Origin: an uncultured Porphyromonadaceae bacterium
GTDB taxonomy: Bacteria; Bacteroidota; Bacteroidia; Bacteroidales; Muribaculaceae
DNA: 20,083 nt
Assembly: GCA_947166165.1 (NCBI GenBank)
Contig: CAMVDK010000015.1
Location: 1-20,083, forward strand
Direction: 5' to 3'
This document shows positions 1 to 6,508 of this stretch, piece after piece. The notes below the pieces were generated by a model that was given only the letters and a program-made list of their open reading frames with translations, was not told the origin of the DNA and made no database searches. Every line of letters begins with the position of its first letter. Within the stretch, counting starts at the first letter, position 1. The position numbers and the translations under genes were made by a program.

Positions 1-27
1 CCTCCGGGCTTTTCAGTTGGCGTTATT

Positions 28-57
28 CATGGATGGGGACAACAAGTATATATTCCC
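28..57 (+). repeat. Dispersed repeat, GGGGACAACAAG type, copy 1
   Basis: The stretch contains GGGGACAACAAGTATATATT followed by CCCC, preceded by CATGGAT. A near-identical sequence, including CCATGGAT, lies on the minus strand at 13278-13309, and a third copy lies on the plus strand at 13463-13486. All three copies are intergenic. No gene or transposase is next to any of them. Function unknown. Confidence 0.7.
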
Positions 58-61
58 CTTT

Positions 62-106
62 AAATTAGCGTAATTCGTATAATTCGCCTCATTCGCATTG
101 AAAAAA
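62..106 (+). repeat. 45-bp dispersed AT-rich repeat, copy 1
   Basis: This stretch matches the reverse complement of 18187-18231 at 43 of 45 positions (the only difference is TC against AA in the middle). It is built from short units of the form AATTCG and ATTAGCG. After the repeat both copies run on to a second ATGCGAATTT box. Both copies are intergenic. It looks like a Bacteroidales intergenic repeat family; nothing coding is seen. Confidence 0.75.
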
Positions 107-164
107 CTGTTGAATGCGAATTTTTGCTGATTTTCAAGTAATTGTCGATGTGCCAACTTTGGGA

Positions 165-416
165 ATCTCTCGAAAGAGAGATGATTTCTTTAACCCCACA
201 TTAAGGAGCCGAGCGCTGAAAGCGCGGCGACGTATGTGGGGGAGGCACGACCAACCACGAATCTACGTCGATAGACGTAGGACAATGGGCCTACCGCATC
301 GGTTTTGACGGGGTAATCTTATGACGGCACCTCAAAACGCAGCCCCCCTGCAATCTGGCCCAGCCTTGCAATGGGCAAGAACTTGTGGAGGCAAAAAAAC
401 TTGCTGAATTTTTTTG
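165..416 (+). other. Cluster of stem-loops, possible structured RNA
   Basis: No convincing gene lies here. Instead several perfect hairpins follow each other. ATCTCTC/GAGAGAT (165-171/176-182) has a GAAA loop. CCCCACAT/ATGTGGGG (194-201/234-241) encloses GCGCT-GAA-AGCGC (213-225). CTACGTC/GACGTAG (263-269/274-280) has a GATA loop. CAAAAAAA/TTTTTTTG (392-399/409-416) ends in a T-run. CGACGTA at 228-234 could pair with TACGTCG at 264-270 instead, giving an alternative fold. A weak -7-like CAACTTTG sits at 154-161. The strand of any transcript is not settled; the T-run favours plus. Confidence 0.35.
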
Positions 417-443
417 TCGTTTGCTGGAAAAACTATACCTTTG
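413..443 (+). promoter_or_regulatory. Bacteroidetes-type promoter for the small RNA
   Basis: TTTG at 413-416 is followed after 19 bp by TACCTTTG at 436-443. This matches the Bacteroidetes primary sigma factor consensus TTTG-N19-TAnnTTTG. The predicted start site, about 448-450, coincides with the first base of the hairpin GGAATC/GATTCC. Confidence 0.75.
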
Positions 444-447
444 CCAC

Positions 448-676
448 GGAATCGAGTCCAGGCTTCGTCCTGCACTTTGGATTCCGAAGCGTTATGCGCA
501 TTCTTGTGGTCTGAAAACGTGAGAAATTTTCAAATAAACGCAAGGGATGAGGCACAGCGGCTTCCGCGCTTACAGGCGTGGACTGCATCCATTATTCCCC
601 CCTTTTGCGTTTAAGGTAATTCTCACGACCATCAGACCCGAGGCGAGGCATAGGCAGCCCACGCTTCGTTTTTTTT
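448..676 (+). ncRNA. Candidate structured small RNA, long rod fold, 6S-like
   Basis: A transcript of about 229 nt is framed by a consensus promoter and an eight-T run (669-676). It starts with hairpin GGAATC/GATTCC (448-453/480-485) enclosing CAGG/CCTG. It then forms one long rod: CGAAGCGT/ACGCTTCG (485-492/661-668), TATGC/GCATA (493-497/648-652), GGTCTGA/TCAGACC (508-514/632-638), CGTGAGAA/TTCTCACG (518-525/620-627), TAAACGCAA/TTGCGTTTA (535-543/605-613), GGATG/CATCC (545-549/586-590) and an apical CCGCGC/GCGTGG (564-569/576-581). A C-rich unpaired stretch (591-604) makes a one-sided bubble. A single long hairpin with a central bubble is the shape of 6S RNA, so a Bacteroidetes 6S RNA is one possibility; the family was not identified by sequence. 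The overlapping open frames have no recognisable protein and no ribosome binding site. Confidence 0.65.
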
Positions 677-677
677 G
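660..677 (+). terminator. Intrinsic terminator of the small RNA
   Basis: The closing strand of the rod, ACGCTTCG (661-668), is followed at once by eight T residues (669-676). This gives a stem plus U-tract end. Confidence 0.65.
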
Positions 678-756
678 TTGTTGCCGCCAGTACCCGGGAT
701 TGCCGCTGGCAAGTGAATTGTTGGCACCAATAGCAGACGAGCATCAAAAAAATGCA

Positions 757-801
757 ACCTCTGCCGCCATATGGCACACCATCGCCCGAACTTTGCGGGC
801 G
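757..801 (+). promoter_or_regulatory. Shared upstream element, copy 1 (PrsW operon)
   Basis: This element matches 4749-4793 almost exactly; the first 24 bases are identical. It contains the perfect palindrome GCCATATGGC (766-775), then GCCC/GGGC arms that can pair, and GAACTTTG (788-795), one base off the -7 consensus TAnnTTTG. The arms covary: CGCCC/GGGCG here, TGCCC/GGGCA in the second copy. It ends 36 bp before the start codon of the first gene of the operon. It could be a promoter with an operator, or a structured leader. Confidence 0.55.
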
Positions 802-836
802 GAAATGCATGTGAATTATTAATAACGAGGTGATTT

Positions 837-2024
837 ATGGAAAAAGAGACTAGCAGCAGTCAGCAAATGCATATATGTCCGAATTGCGGGCAATCAATTC
901 CTAAGGCAGCCATAAAATGTATGCATTGCAAGGCATGGCTAAAAAATCCCCAGCCTTCATCACTAAGAAATGAGGAGGATGTTGTTCAGGCAAATGAACA
1001 GGAGAAAGAAGGGACGGCCAAAACGGTTTCCGGTGGTGGCTTTGTGGCTCGATTGAATGACTATATGGGCAATACATCCCCAGTTGACTTGAACTGGAAA
1101 TCGCTCTTCACCGATGTGTTCAAAAGCCATACAACAGCCGAGGCTGAGGAAATTTTTATTTCTGGTACACCCACGACAACACCATTATTAAAAGATGTCT
1201 CTCGCAGTTGGCCTCATCCTTGGCTCTACAGCAGAGTGTTGCTGATGTTCAGTATCGCTTTCTTCTTGCTAAAAATATGTTGTGAGGTTTTTAAGAACGA
1301 AAACGCCATTTTTGGTCTGATTTTTGTGGGTGCGTTTGCTGTTCCTATCTCTATCATGATACTGTTTGTGGAAGTAAATGCCTTTCGGAACATAAGCATC
1401 TACAAAGTCCTTAAAATGTTTTTTATAGGAGGTTGTGCTTCTTTGACGCTGACGTTATTGTTGTATGAGTTTGTCGATGTTGAGGAATTGGATTTCACAG
1501 CAGCTATCACGATTGGGGTGGTAGAAGAGATTGGCAAGGGGGCCATTATTTACTATTTCCTGAAACAGCTCAACCACAAGTATATACTTTGTGGAATGCT
1601 TATCGGCGCAACCATTGGTGCTGGTTTTTCAGCTCTTGAGTCGGCAGGTTATGTGCTGTCGTCGGGAGCGGCCGAAGGGTGGGATGATTTGTTGGCTACC
1701 ATGTTTGTTCGTGGGGTCACCGCCCCGGCAGGTCACGAAACATGGTCGGCGATAGTGGGAGCGGCTTTGGCGATAGGGGCCAAAGCAAATGGAAACCAGC
1801 TATCGATAAATGTTGTGACGAATAAAGCATTTCTGCGTCTCGCCGTGCTTCCTATTGTGCTGCATGGCTTGTGGGATTCACCGCTCAACCAATCGTTGCT
1901 CACTGTGGTTGGATTGACAATACTGGTGTGGGTGATTGTTTTGATTTTGGTCAATATGGGGCTTTCCGAAGTTGAAGAGTTAGGCGCCAATGAGAATATG
2001 CCAGACTCACAGCCTGCCTCGTGA
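837..2024 (+). CDS. Zinc-ribbon PrsW-family intramembrane protease
   Basis: A 395-residue protein. Residues 14-31 form a zinc ribbon with two cysteine pairs (C14/C17 and C28/C31). A polar linker follows (about 35-125), then a multi-pass membrane domain from about 130 to 375. This carries the PrsW signatures: EEIGK (E230, E231, K234), FSALE (F264 to E268), H300 in GHETWSA, and HGLWD (H343 to D347). PrsW proteins are glutamic-type membrane proteases; Bacillus PrsW starts the cleavage of an anti-sigma factor. The motifs support an active enzyme in the inner membrane, with the ribbon presumably cytoplasmic. Its substrate here is unknown; no anti-sigma or sigma gene lies nearby. The start is supported by a GAGG stretch just upstream. 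It leads a run of four same-strand genes. Confidence 0.85.
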   Translation: MEKETSSSQQMHICPNCGQSIPKAAIKCMHCKAWLKNPQPSSLRNEEDVVQANEQEKEGTAKTVSGGGFVARLNDYMGNTSPVDLNWKSLFTDVFKSHTTAEAEEIFISGTPTTTPLLKDVSRSWPHPWLYSRVLLMFSIAFFLLKICCEVFKNENAIFGLIFVGAFAVPISIMILFVEVNAFRNISIYKVLKMFFIGGCASLTLTLLLYEFVDVEELDFTAAITIGVVEEIGKGAIIYYFLKQLNHKYILCGMLIGATIGAGFSALESAGYVLSSGAAEGWDDLLATMFVRGVTAPAGHETWSAIVGAALAIGAKANGNQLSINVVTNKAFLRLAVLPIVLHGLWDSPLNQSLLTVVGLTILVWVIVLILVNMGLSEVEELGANENMPDSQPAS

Positions 2025-2067
2025 AAGATGTGTTAATTGATAAATATTCAATAAATAATCAATATAT

Positions 2068-2733
2068 ATGGAATACTATTTGATTCTACAAGGCCGCCAA
2101 TTCGGCCCTTACCAGAGGGGCGAACTCTTGAGCGTTGGCCTTTCTAACGACACACCTGTGTGGGCCGAAGGTATGGAAACGCCGTTGCCCGCAAACGAGG
2201 TTGGCGATTTGCGGTGTGTGCTGAAAGAACTCGGTTGGATGGCGCGTGGAGCGAAAACCGACTCTGATGGGGTCTATGTCATGCCGAGGTTTTCATTCCT
2301 GCAAGCCATCAATCAGGGATTGGGAAACCTGCTTAATGTCAAGGGGCGTGCCCGGCGTTCAGAGTTCTGGTGGTTCCTTTTGTTTTGGTTCTTACTCGAA
2401 GGGATTGTTGGTGCTGTTGTGCCTGGTTTGCTGATAGGCCTCATCCTGGGTGGTTTGTTTGTTCCAATACAGATCAGGCGACTGCACGACATTGGCAACA
2501 ATGCGAAATGTCTGCTGTACTTCTATGTCTTGTTAGCGGCAGCCATTGTAATGGGAGTGTTGATGCGCGCCTACTCCTTCCAGTGGTTGGGGTATTTATG
2601 CATTTTTTTATGGTTGTTGATGGGAGGTGTGGGTGTATATCTGATAGTTCAGTTTGTGAAGAACTCCGAAACTGAAGAGAATGAATGGGGACCGTCGCCT
2701 AAATATCTGGGTGTCCATGACTTTGATATGTGA
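2068..2733 (+). CDS. GYF_2-DUF805 membrane protein
   Basis: A 221-residue protein with two modules. Residues 1-50 look like a GYF_2 domain (YYLILQGRQFGPY, then VWAEGME), a small fold often found at the N terminus of bacterial membrane proteins and thought to bind peptides. Residues about 85-200 form a DUF805 domain with GRARRSEFW (93-101), RRLHDIG (137-143) and about four hydrophobic segments. The function of DUF805 is not established. It lies 43 bp after the protease gene and 25 bp before the next gene on the same strand, so an operon is likely. A role beside the protease, for example as partner or adaptor, is inference only. Confidence 0.8.
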   Translation: MEYYLILQGRQFGPYQRGELLSVGLSNDTPVWAEGMETPLPANEVGDLRCVLKELGWMARGAKTDSDGVYVMPRFSFLQAINQGLGNLLNVKGRARRSEFWWFLLFWFLLEGIVGAVVPGLLIGLILGGLFVPIQIRRLHDIGNNAKCLLYFYVLLAAAIVMGVLMRAYSFQWLGYLCIFLWLLMGGVGVYLIVQFVKNSETEENEWGPSPKYLGVHDFDM

Positions 2734-2758
2734 TGATTCTATATAAAACGTTGAAACT

Positions 2759-3457
2759 ATGAGAAAGAAAATCAGTTCATTTATGGCATTGTCTATTGTC
2801 CTGCTTTCAGGGCTGTATGTGTGCGGTTCATGTTCTGAGTTGGAGCATGATGATGTGGTGGATTATTGGAAGGCGCAGTTGTCGTGGAAATATACCCGCG
2901 AGCAGTGTGACAAAGACATCAAGAGCTATCTTGACCGACGTCTTGGTGAGTTGACGGCGTCTCCCGGCGAGATTGAACAGGCTTATTGTGCATTGGCAAA
3001 GGGCTTTTTCACCAACAGCGGCTATTTCAGCGGTTTCTCGGGCGATTACAATGTAGACCGCTTGAGGGATTATGTGAATGGTATCGACAATCAGCAACTC
3101 ATGTCGCTTGATGGCATCGATGCTGGTGCGAGCGCAGGAATCCTTGCGAATCTCAAGTCTCATCCGGAAACGTATGTGGATAATATCCAAAAAATCGTGG
3201 GTGATTTTGAAGAAATGAGAGCTTGGGTTGGACGTGGTGTGGAAGCCGAAAAAGTGGAGGGCGAGCAGGTGGCAGGATATGACACCTATCACGTTCTTTA
3301 CAACATCAATAATGAGCACTATGCCGTGTGCACCATTCTCAAGCGGAACGATGAGCATTCCGAGATCACTTTCAACTGCGACGACAAAATGCTTGGCAAT
3401 GTGCTTGACTGCTGGTCGCCGCTCTACGAGAAAGAAAAGGATTATGGAAGAAGATAG
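2759..3457 (+). CDS. Small exported protein, possible lipoprotein
   Basis: A 232-residue protein of unknown family. An N-terminal signal (two lysines and an arginine, then a hydrophobic stretch to residue 20) is followed by Cys22 and Cys25. Either could be a lipid-attachment cysteine, though neither fits the lipobox well (LYVC, CGSC). The rest is hydrophilic and charged, with several aromatic residues and no motif I recognise. The C-terminal part (about 165-215) reads as beta strands. Its stop codon overlaps the next gene by 14 nt, which argues for translational coupling. It is likely exported to the envelope. No function is proposed. Confidence 0.7.
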   Translation: MRKKISSFMALSIVLLSGLYVCGSCSELEHDDVVDYWKAQLSWKYTREQCDKDIKSYLDRRLGELTASPGEIEQAYCALAKGFFTNSGYFSGFSGDYNVDRLRDYVNGIDNQQLMSLDGIDAGASAGILANLKSHPETYVDNIQKIVGDFEEMRAWVGRGVEAEKVEGEQVAGYDTYHVLYNINNEHYAVCTILKRNDEHSEITFNCDDKMLGNVLDCWSPLYEKEKDYGRR

Positions 3458-4727
3458 AAAGATATGTCCGAACTGTGGCGAGAGCATTCCCGCCAGTGCG
3501 GGAATGTGCATGTTTTGCTGCACAAGATTCGGTGAGGAATCCTCGGTTGCTCCTGTTGAGCAGCAATCCTCAGTTGTTCATGATGAGCATCAGCCCACTG
3601 TGCCGAGAAGCGAGAATGTCCACACCACAGTTCAGACCCCAGTCTGGCAAGAGCCGCAAACCACGGTGGTTGCCCAAGAGGAAACCACGGTCGACAAGCC
3701 GAAGAGGAAAGTCCTTCTTTGGTCGGCAGTGGTGATTGGCCTGTGTGCTGTTGCCGGCATCATATATGCCCTGTCGGGACTATCACTGAAGAAATCCACT
3801 GGCGATAAGCTAACAGTGGATAACTCACTGTCGCCCGAGCAGGAGTTGGCGTTGATGAGAAACCGTGCCGACATGGTGGCCGACTCACTCAAGCGTGAGG
3901 GGTGTGAAGTGATGGGGAAACTTGTGGATGCACGTTGTCAAGCCATTTATTATATGAGAGTGAGTCAGGAGGGTGACTATTCATTCTCCGTGCTCCCATT
4001 CAAACGCTTTGGGCTGAATACAGGCTCCGATGGTGTTATTCAGATACCCCATTCGATAGATGGCCATGAAATCGGTGTGCGTAGTGTGGTGATGCATCAG
4101 CAATATGACGATAGATTGGTCCTCATCACTTCCGATAAGAGTGGGGAGAACGTTGATATGGGCCACCTCAATGTGCTTTACTTCGACATGGTCGAAGAAG
4201 CGTTTCATTATTTAGCTGCTCCCGCATCCTGGCGCGTGAACGATTACTCCGTTTTTATTGATGATGGCAGCACGTTTATATCGGTTGAATATCCATTAGC
4301 CGATATTTTCGGTGGTGCGGGTGCTCATAAATCATTATCTCCTGCCGTGACAGAGCAATTTGATGAATCGTCCGATGATGCAGCCCCTGTCGATGCATCG
4401 CATGGCAATCCAAATGAAGTGGGTGATGCGCCGTTTTTTTCCGGCACGCTCAAGATGAATGGAAAGATTAATCCGTATACTGTGTCTGGCACTTTCCGCT
4501 TCACCGATGACCATTTCACCGGCATCTATGGTTACAATGGGAACAAACCAAACCTGACGTTGAAAGGGCGGTTTACTGGTGACGAAAGGGTCATTGCCGA
4601 TGAATACACCCCCAATGGCAACCATTGTGGCCATTATGAGGGACGTTTGGTGGAGGAGAATCTCATTACTGGCACGTTCACCAACAGCAAGGGCGAGATG
4701 TTCTATTTCAGATGGGAATTCGAATAA
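3444..4727 (+). CDS. Zinc-ribbon single-pass membrane protein, unknown function
   Basis: A 427-residue protein starting at the ATG that overlaps the previous stop; the frame stays open upstream to 3228, but that part merely overlaps the preceding gene. Residues 8-25 form a zinc ribbon (C8/C11 and C22/C25) very like that of the PrsW protein: ICPNCGESIPA here against ICPNCGQSIPK there. A Ser/Thr/Gln-rich linker follows, then one membrane segment (about 89-112). The remainder is probably outside the cytoplasm. It ends in a beta-rich domain (about 328-427) with repeated patterns FSGTL, VSGTF, LKGRF and ITGTF, which suggests a beta barrel or sheet. The topology suggests a cytoplasmic zinc ribbon joined to a periplasmic sensor-like domain. 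Last gene of the operon. Confidence 0.75.
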   Translation: MEEDRKICPNCGESIPASAGMCMFCCTRFGEESSVAPVEQQSSVVHDEHQPTVPRSENVHTTVQTPVWQEPQTTVVAQEETTVDKPKRKVLLWSAVVIGLCAVAGIIYALSGLSLKKSTGDKLTVDNSLSPEQELALMRNRADMVADSLKREGCEVMGKLVDARCQAIYYMRVSQEGDYSFSVLPFKRFGLNTGSDGVIQIPHSIDGHEIGVRSVVMHQQYDDRLVLITSDKSGENVDMGHLNVLYFDMVEEAFHYLAAPASWRVNDYSVFIDDGSTFISVEYPLADIFGGAGAHKSLSPAVTEQFDESSDDAAPVDASHGNPNEVGDAPFFSGTLKMNGKINPYTVSGTFRFTDDHFTGIYGYNGNKPNLTLKGRFTGDERVIADEYTPNGNHCGHYEGRLVEENLITGTFTNSKGEMFYFRWEFE

Positions 4728-4748
4728 GCCTGCCGAAGAATTATCGCG

Positions 4749-4793
4749 ACCTCTGCCGCCATATGGCACACCTTTGCCCTAACTTTGCGGGCA
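4749..4793 (+). promoter_or_regulatory. Shared upstream element, copy 2 (BspA-type gene)
   Basis: Second copy of the element at 757-801. It contains the palindrome GCCATATGGC (4758-4767), arms TTGCCC/GGGCAA (4775-4779/4790-4794 region), and TAACTTTG (4780-4787), a full match to the Bacteroidetes -7 box. No TTTG is visible at the -33 spacing. It begins 21 bp after the stop of the PrsW operon and ends 51 bp before the next start codon. It therefore probably drives the BspA-type gene separately. Confidence 0.6.
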
Positions 4794-4844
4794 AGAATCG
4801 GAGAAAAGCATGAATCCGTTAACCTACATAATCAATTTTCAACA

Positions 4845-6404
4845 ATGAAAGGAATAAAACTTCTAAGTGTGGCGTTGGCATTGATGTGCAGCGCCACAGC
4901 CACGGCCTACGACTTCATGGCCGATGGCATCGCCTACGATGTGAATGCCGACGGGCAAACGGTGACAGTCACCTATCAGCAATGGATGCCCAAGCCCGTG
5001 TCCGAAGTGTCGACCGTCAACATTCCCGAGACGGTCACCCACGACGGCATGACCTACACTGTGACCGGCATAGGATTCTATGCCTTTGGGGAGCAGTTCG
5101 GTGTGGAGCACGTGGTCATTCCAAAGACGGTGACCAACATCGCCGACATGGCGTTCCGCTACTGCTACGACTTGAAGTCGGTGACCCTTATGGGCGGCAG
5201 CCCCACCATCGGCAACCTGGCGTTTGTCTATGCCGGCGGCGAACGCGACCTCTACATCCACGACCTGTATGGCTGGTGTTCGATTAAATACATACACGAA
5301 GAATCAGCAGGAAACTATCACGTCCCTCTAAATGGGCATCTGTTTCTGAATGACGAAGAGATTCTTGACCTTGTTATTCCAAGTGGAATTGATACGCTTA
5401 ATAATACCTGCGCTGGCGCTCGTTATTTGAAGTCCATCACTTTACCGGCCACAATCAAAGCTATAAAAGGCCAAACTTTCGATGGTTGCGACCGCTTGGG
5501 AGACCTGTATTGCAAGTTTGCTGACCCACAGCAGGTGGAATTGGTAGAAAATGCGTTCATCGGTATTGACAAGAACGCGTGTTTGCTCCATGTGCCTTAT
5601 GGCACGAAAGCGCTTTTTCAGAACGCCCCGCAGTGGAAGGAGTTCAAGTATATCGAAGAGCTTCCTGAAGTCGTGCCGCAACAAGCTTCGATTTCGGCTC
5701 CTGAACTGAGTGTGAGCCGGGCCGATGTTGGCCGCATGATGAAACTGCCGTTCACCTTACACTTGCCCGAGGGTGGCGACTTCACCCTGGTTCAGTTCGT
5801 GGTCACCTTCCCCGAAGGGCTACACCCCATCGCCGACGAGGACGGCTACTTCGGCTCCGCTGGCGAAGACATCACCAAGAAAAACACGGTTCCCGTGGTG
5901 GACTTTTACGACAACATGGACATCACGAGCAATTGGCCCACCTTCATGATTGTGGGTGTCAACATCACGCAGACCCCCAACACCGCCAACCCCTGCCATG
6001 TGTACACGCTCAACGTGACCGCCGACCCCGACTTCGAACCAGGCGAACGTGAGTTCACCATCTATGTGAAATACATCGACAGCAACGGAAAGAGCCACAC
6101 CATCGGCTCCATGGACGAACACGTCACGCTCACCACGGTGAAATTTATCGACTCCTACCTGCCGCTGGGCGACGCCAATCTCGATGGCACAGTCGACGTG
6201 GAAGACCTGAACATCACCATCAACATCATCCTCGGAAACAACACGCTGGAAATCAACCAGAATTATATGCCGCGTGTCGACATGAACCAGAACGGAAACG
6301 TGGACATCGAAGACTTGAACGCCATCATCAACATCGTGCTGGGCCAAGACACCAACTGGCACAACTACATTACAACTTACGAGGCGAACGACGTGGAGCT
6401 CTAG
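4845..6404 (+). CDS. Secreted BspA-type LRR, cohesin-like and dockerin protein
   Basis: A 519-residue exported protein. The ATG at 4845 is preferred over the frame opening at 4785 because it gives a clean signal peptide (1-21). Residues about 25-275 are BspA-type leucine-rich repeats (LRR_5) with the typical closing pattern LLHVPYGTKALF and WKEFKYI. Residues about 283-435 form a beta-sandwich resembling a cohesin: LPFTLHLPEG, then VQFVVTFPEGL, then HVYTLNVTAD. Residues 443-500 hold two dockerin-type F-hand loops, with calcium ligands at D443/N445/D447/D451/D454 and D479/N481/N483/D487/D490. BspA-type LRR proteins are surface adhesins or binding proteins. Having both cohesin-like and dockerin modules would let it act as a link in an assembly (inference). 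The stretch for residues 144-286 is clearly lower in GC than the rest. Confidence 0.8.
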   Translation: MKGIKLLSVALALMCSATATAYDFMADGIAYDVNADGQTVTVTYQQWMPKPVSEVSTVNIPETVTHDGMTYTVTGIGFYAFGEQFGVEHVVIPKTVTNIADMAFRYCYDLKSVTLMGGSPTIGNLAFVYAGGERDLYIHDLYGWCSIKYIHEESAGNYHVPLNGHLFLNDEEILDLVIPSGIDTLNNTCAGARYLKSITLPATIKAIKGQTFDGCDRLGDLYCKFADPQQVELVENAFIGIDKNACLLHVPYGTKALFQNAPQWKEFKYIEELPEVVPQQASISAPELSVSRADVGRMMKLPFTLHLPEGGDFTLVQFVVTFPEGLHPIADEDGYFGSAGEDITKKNTVPVVDFYDNMDITSNWPTFMIVGVNITQTPNTANPCHVYTLNVTADPDFEPGEREFTIYVKYIDSNGKSHTIGSMDEHVTLTTVKFIDSYLPLGDANLDGTVDVEDLNITINIILGNNTLEINQNYMPRVDMNQNGNVDIEDLNAIINIVLGQDTNWHNYITTYEANDVEL

Positions 6405-6447
6405 AGGATTGATGAATCCAGCTTATCTGATGGCGTGAGACACGCGA

Positions 6448-6488
6448 CACCCGCTTCTGGCCGTGAAGGCCGGGGCGGGTGGTTTTTT
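6448..6488 (+). terminator. Intrinsic terminator after the BspA-type gene
   Basis: The stem CACCCGC (6448-6454) pairs with GCGGGTG (6475-6481), with an inner GGCC/GGCC stem, and is followed by a six-T run (6483-6488). It sits 44 bp after the stop codon, between convergent genes. Confidence 0.8.
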
Positions 6489-6508
6489 GGGAGGGAGAGC
6501 GGGCTTGG

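Noticed and set aside
114..308. 64-codon plus-strand open frame
   Set aside because: It runs through perfect hairpins, is rich in Arg, and has no upstream ribosome binding site.
414..822. Two overlapping plus-strand open frames (66 and 91 codons)
   Set aside because: They lie across the promoter, rod-shaped RNA and T-run, have no ribosome binding site or domain, and their sequence is explained by the paired arms.
3228..3443. Upstream extension of the second zinc-ribbon gene
   Set aside because: The added 72 codons overlap the preceding gene in another frame. The ATG at 3444 puts the zinc ribbon at the N terminus as in the PrsW protein.
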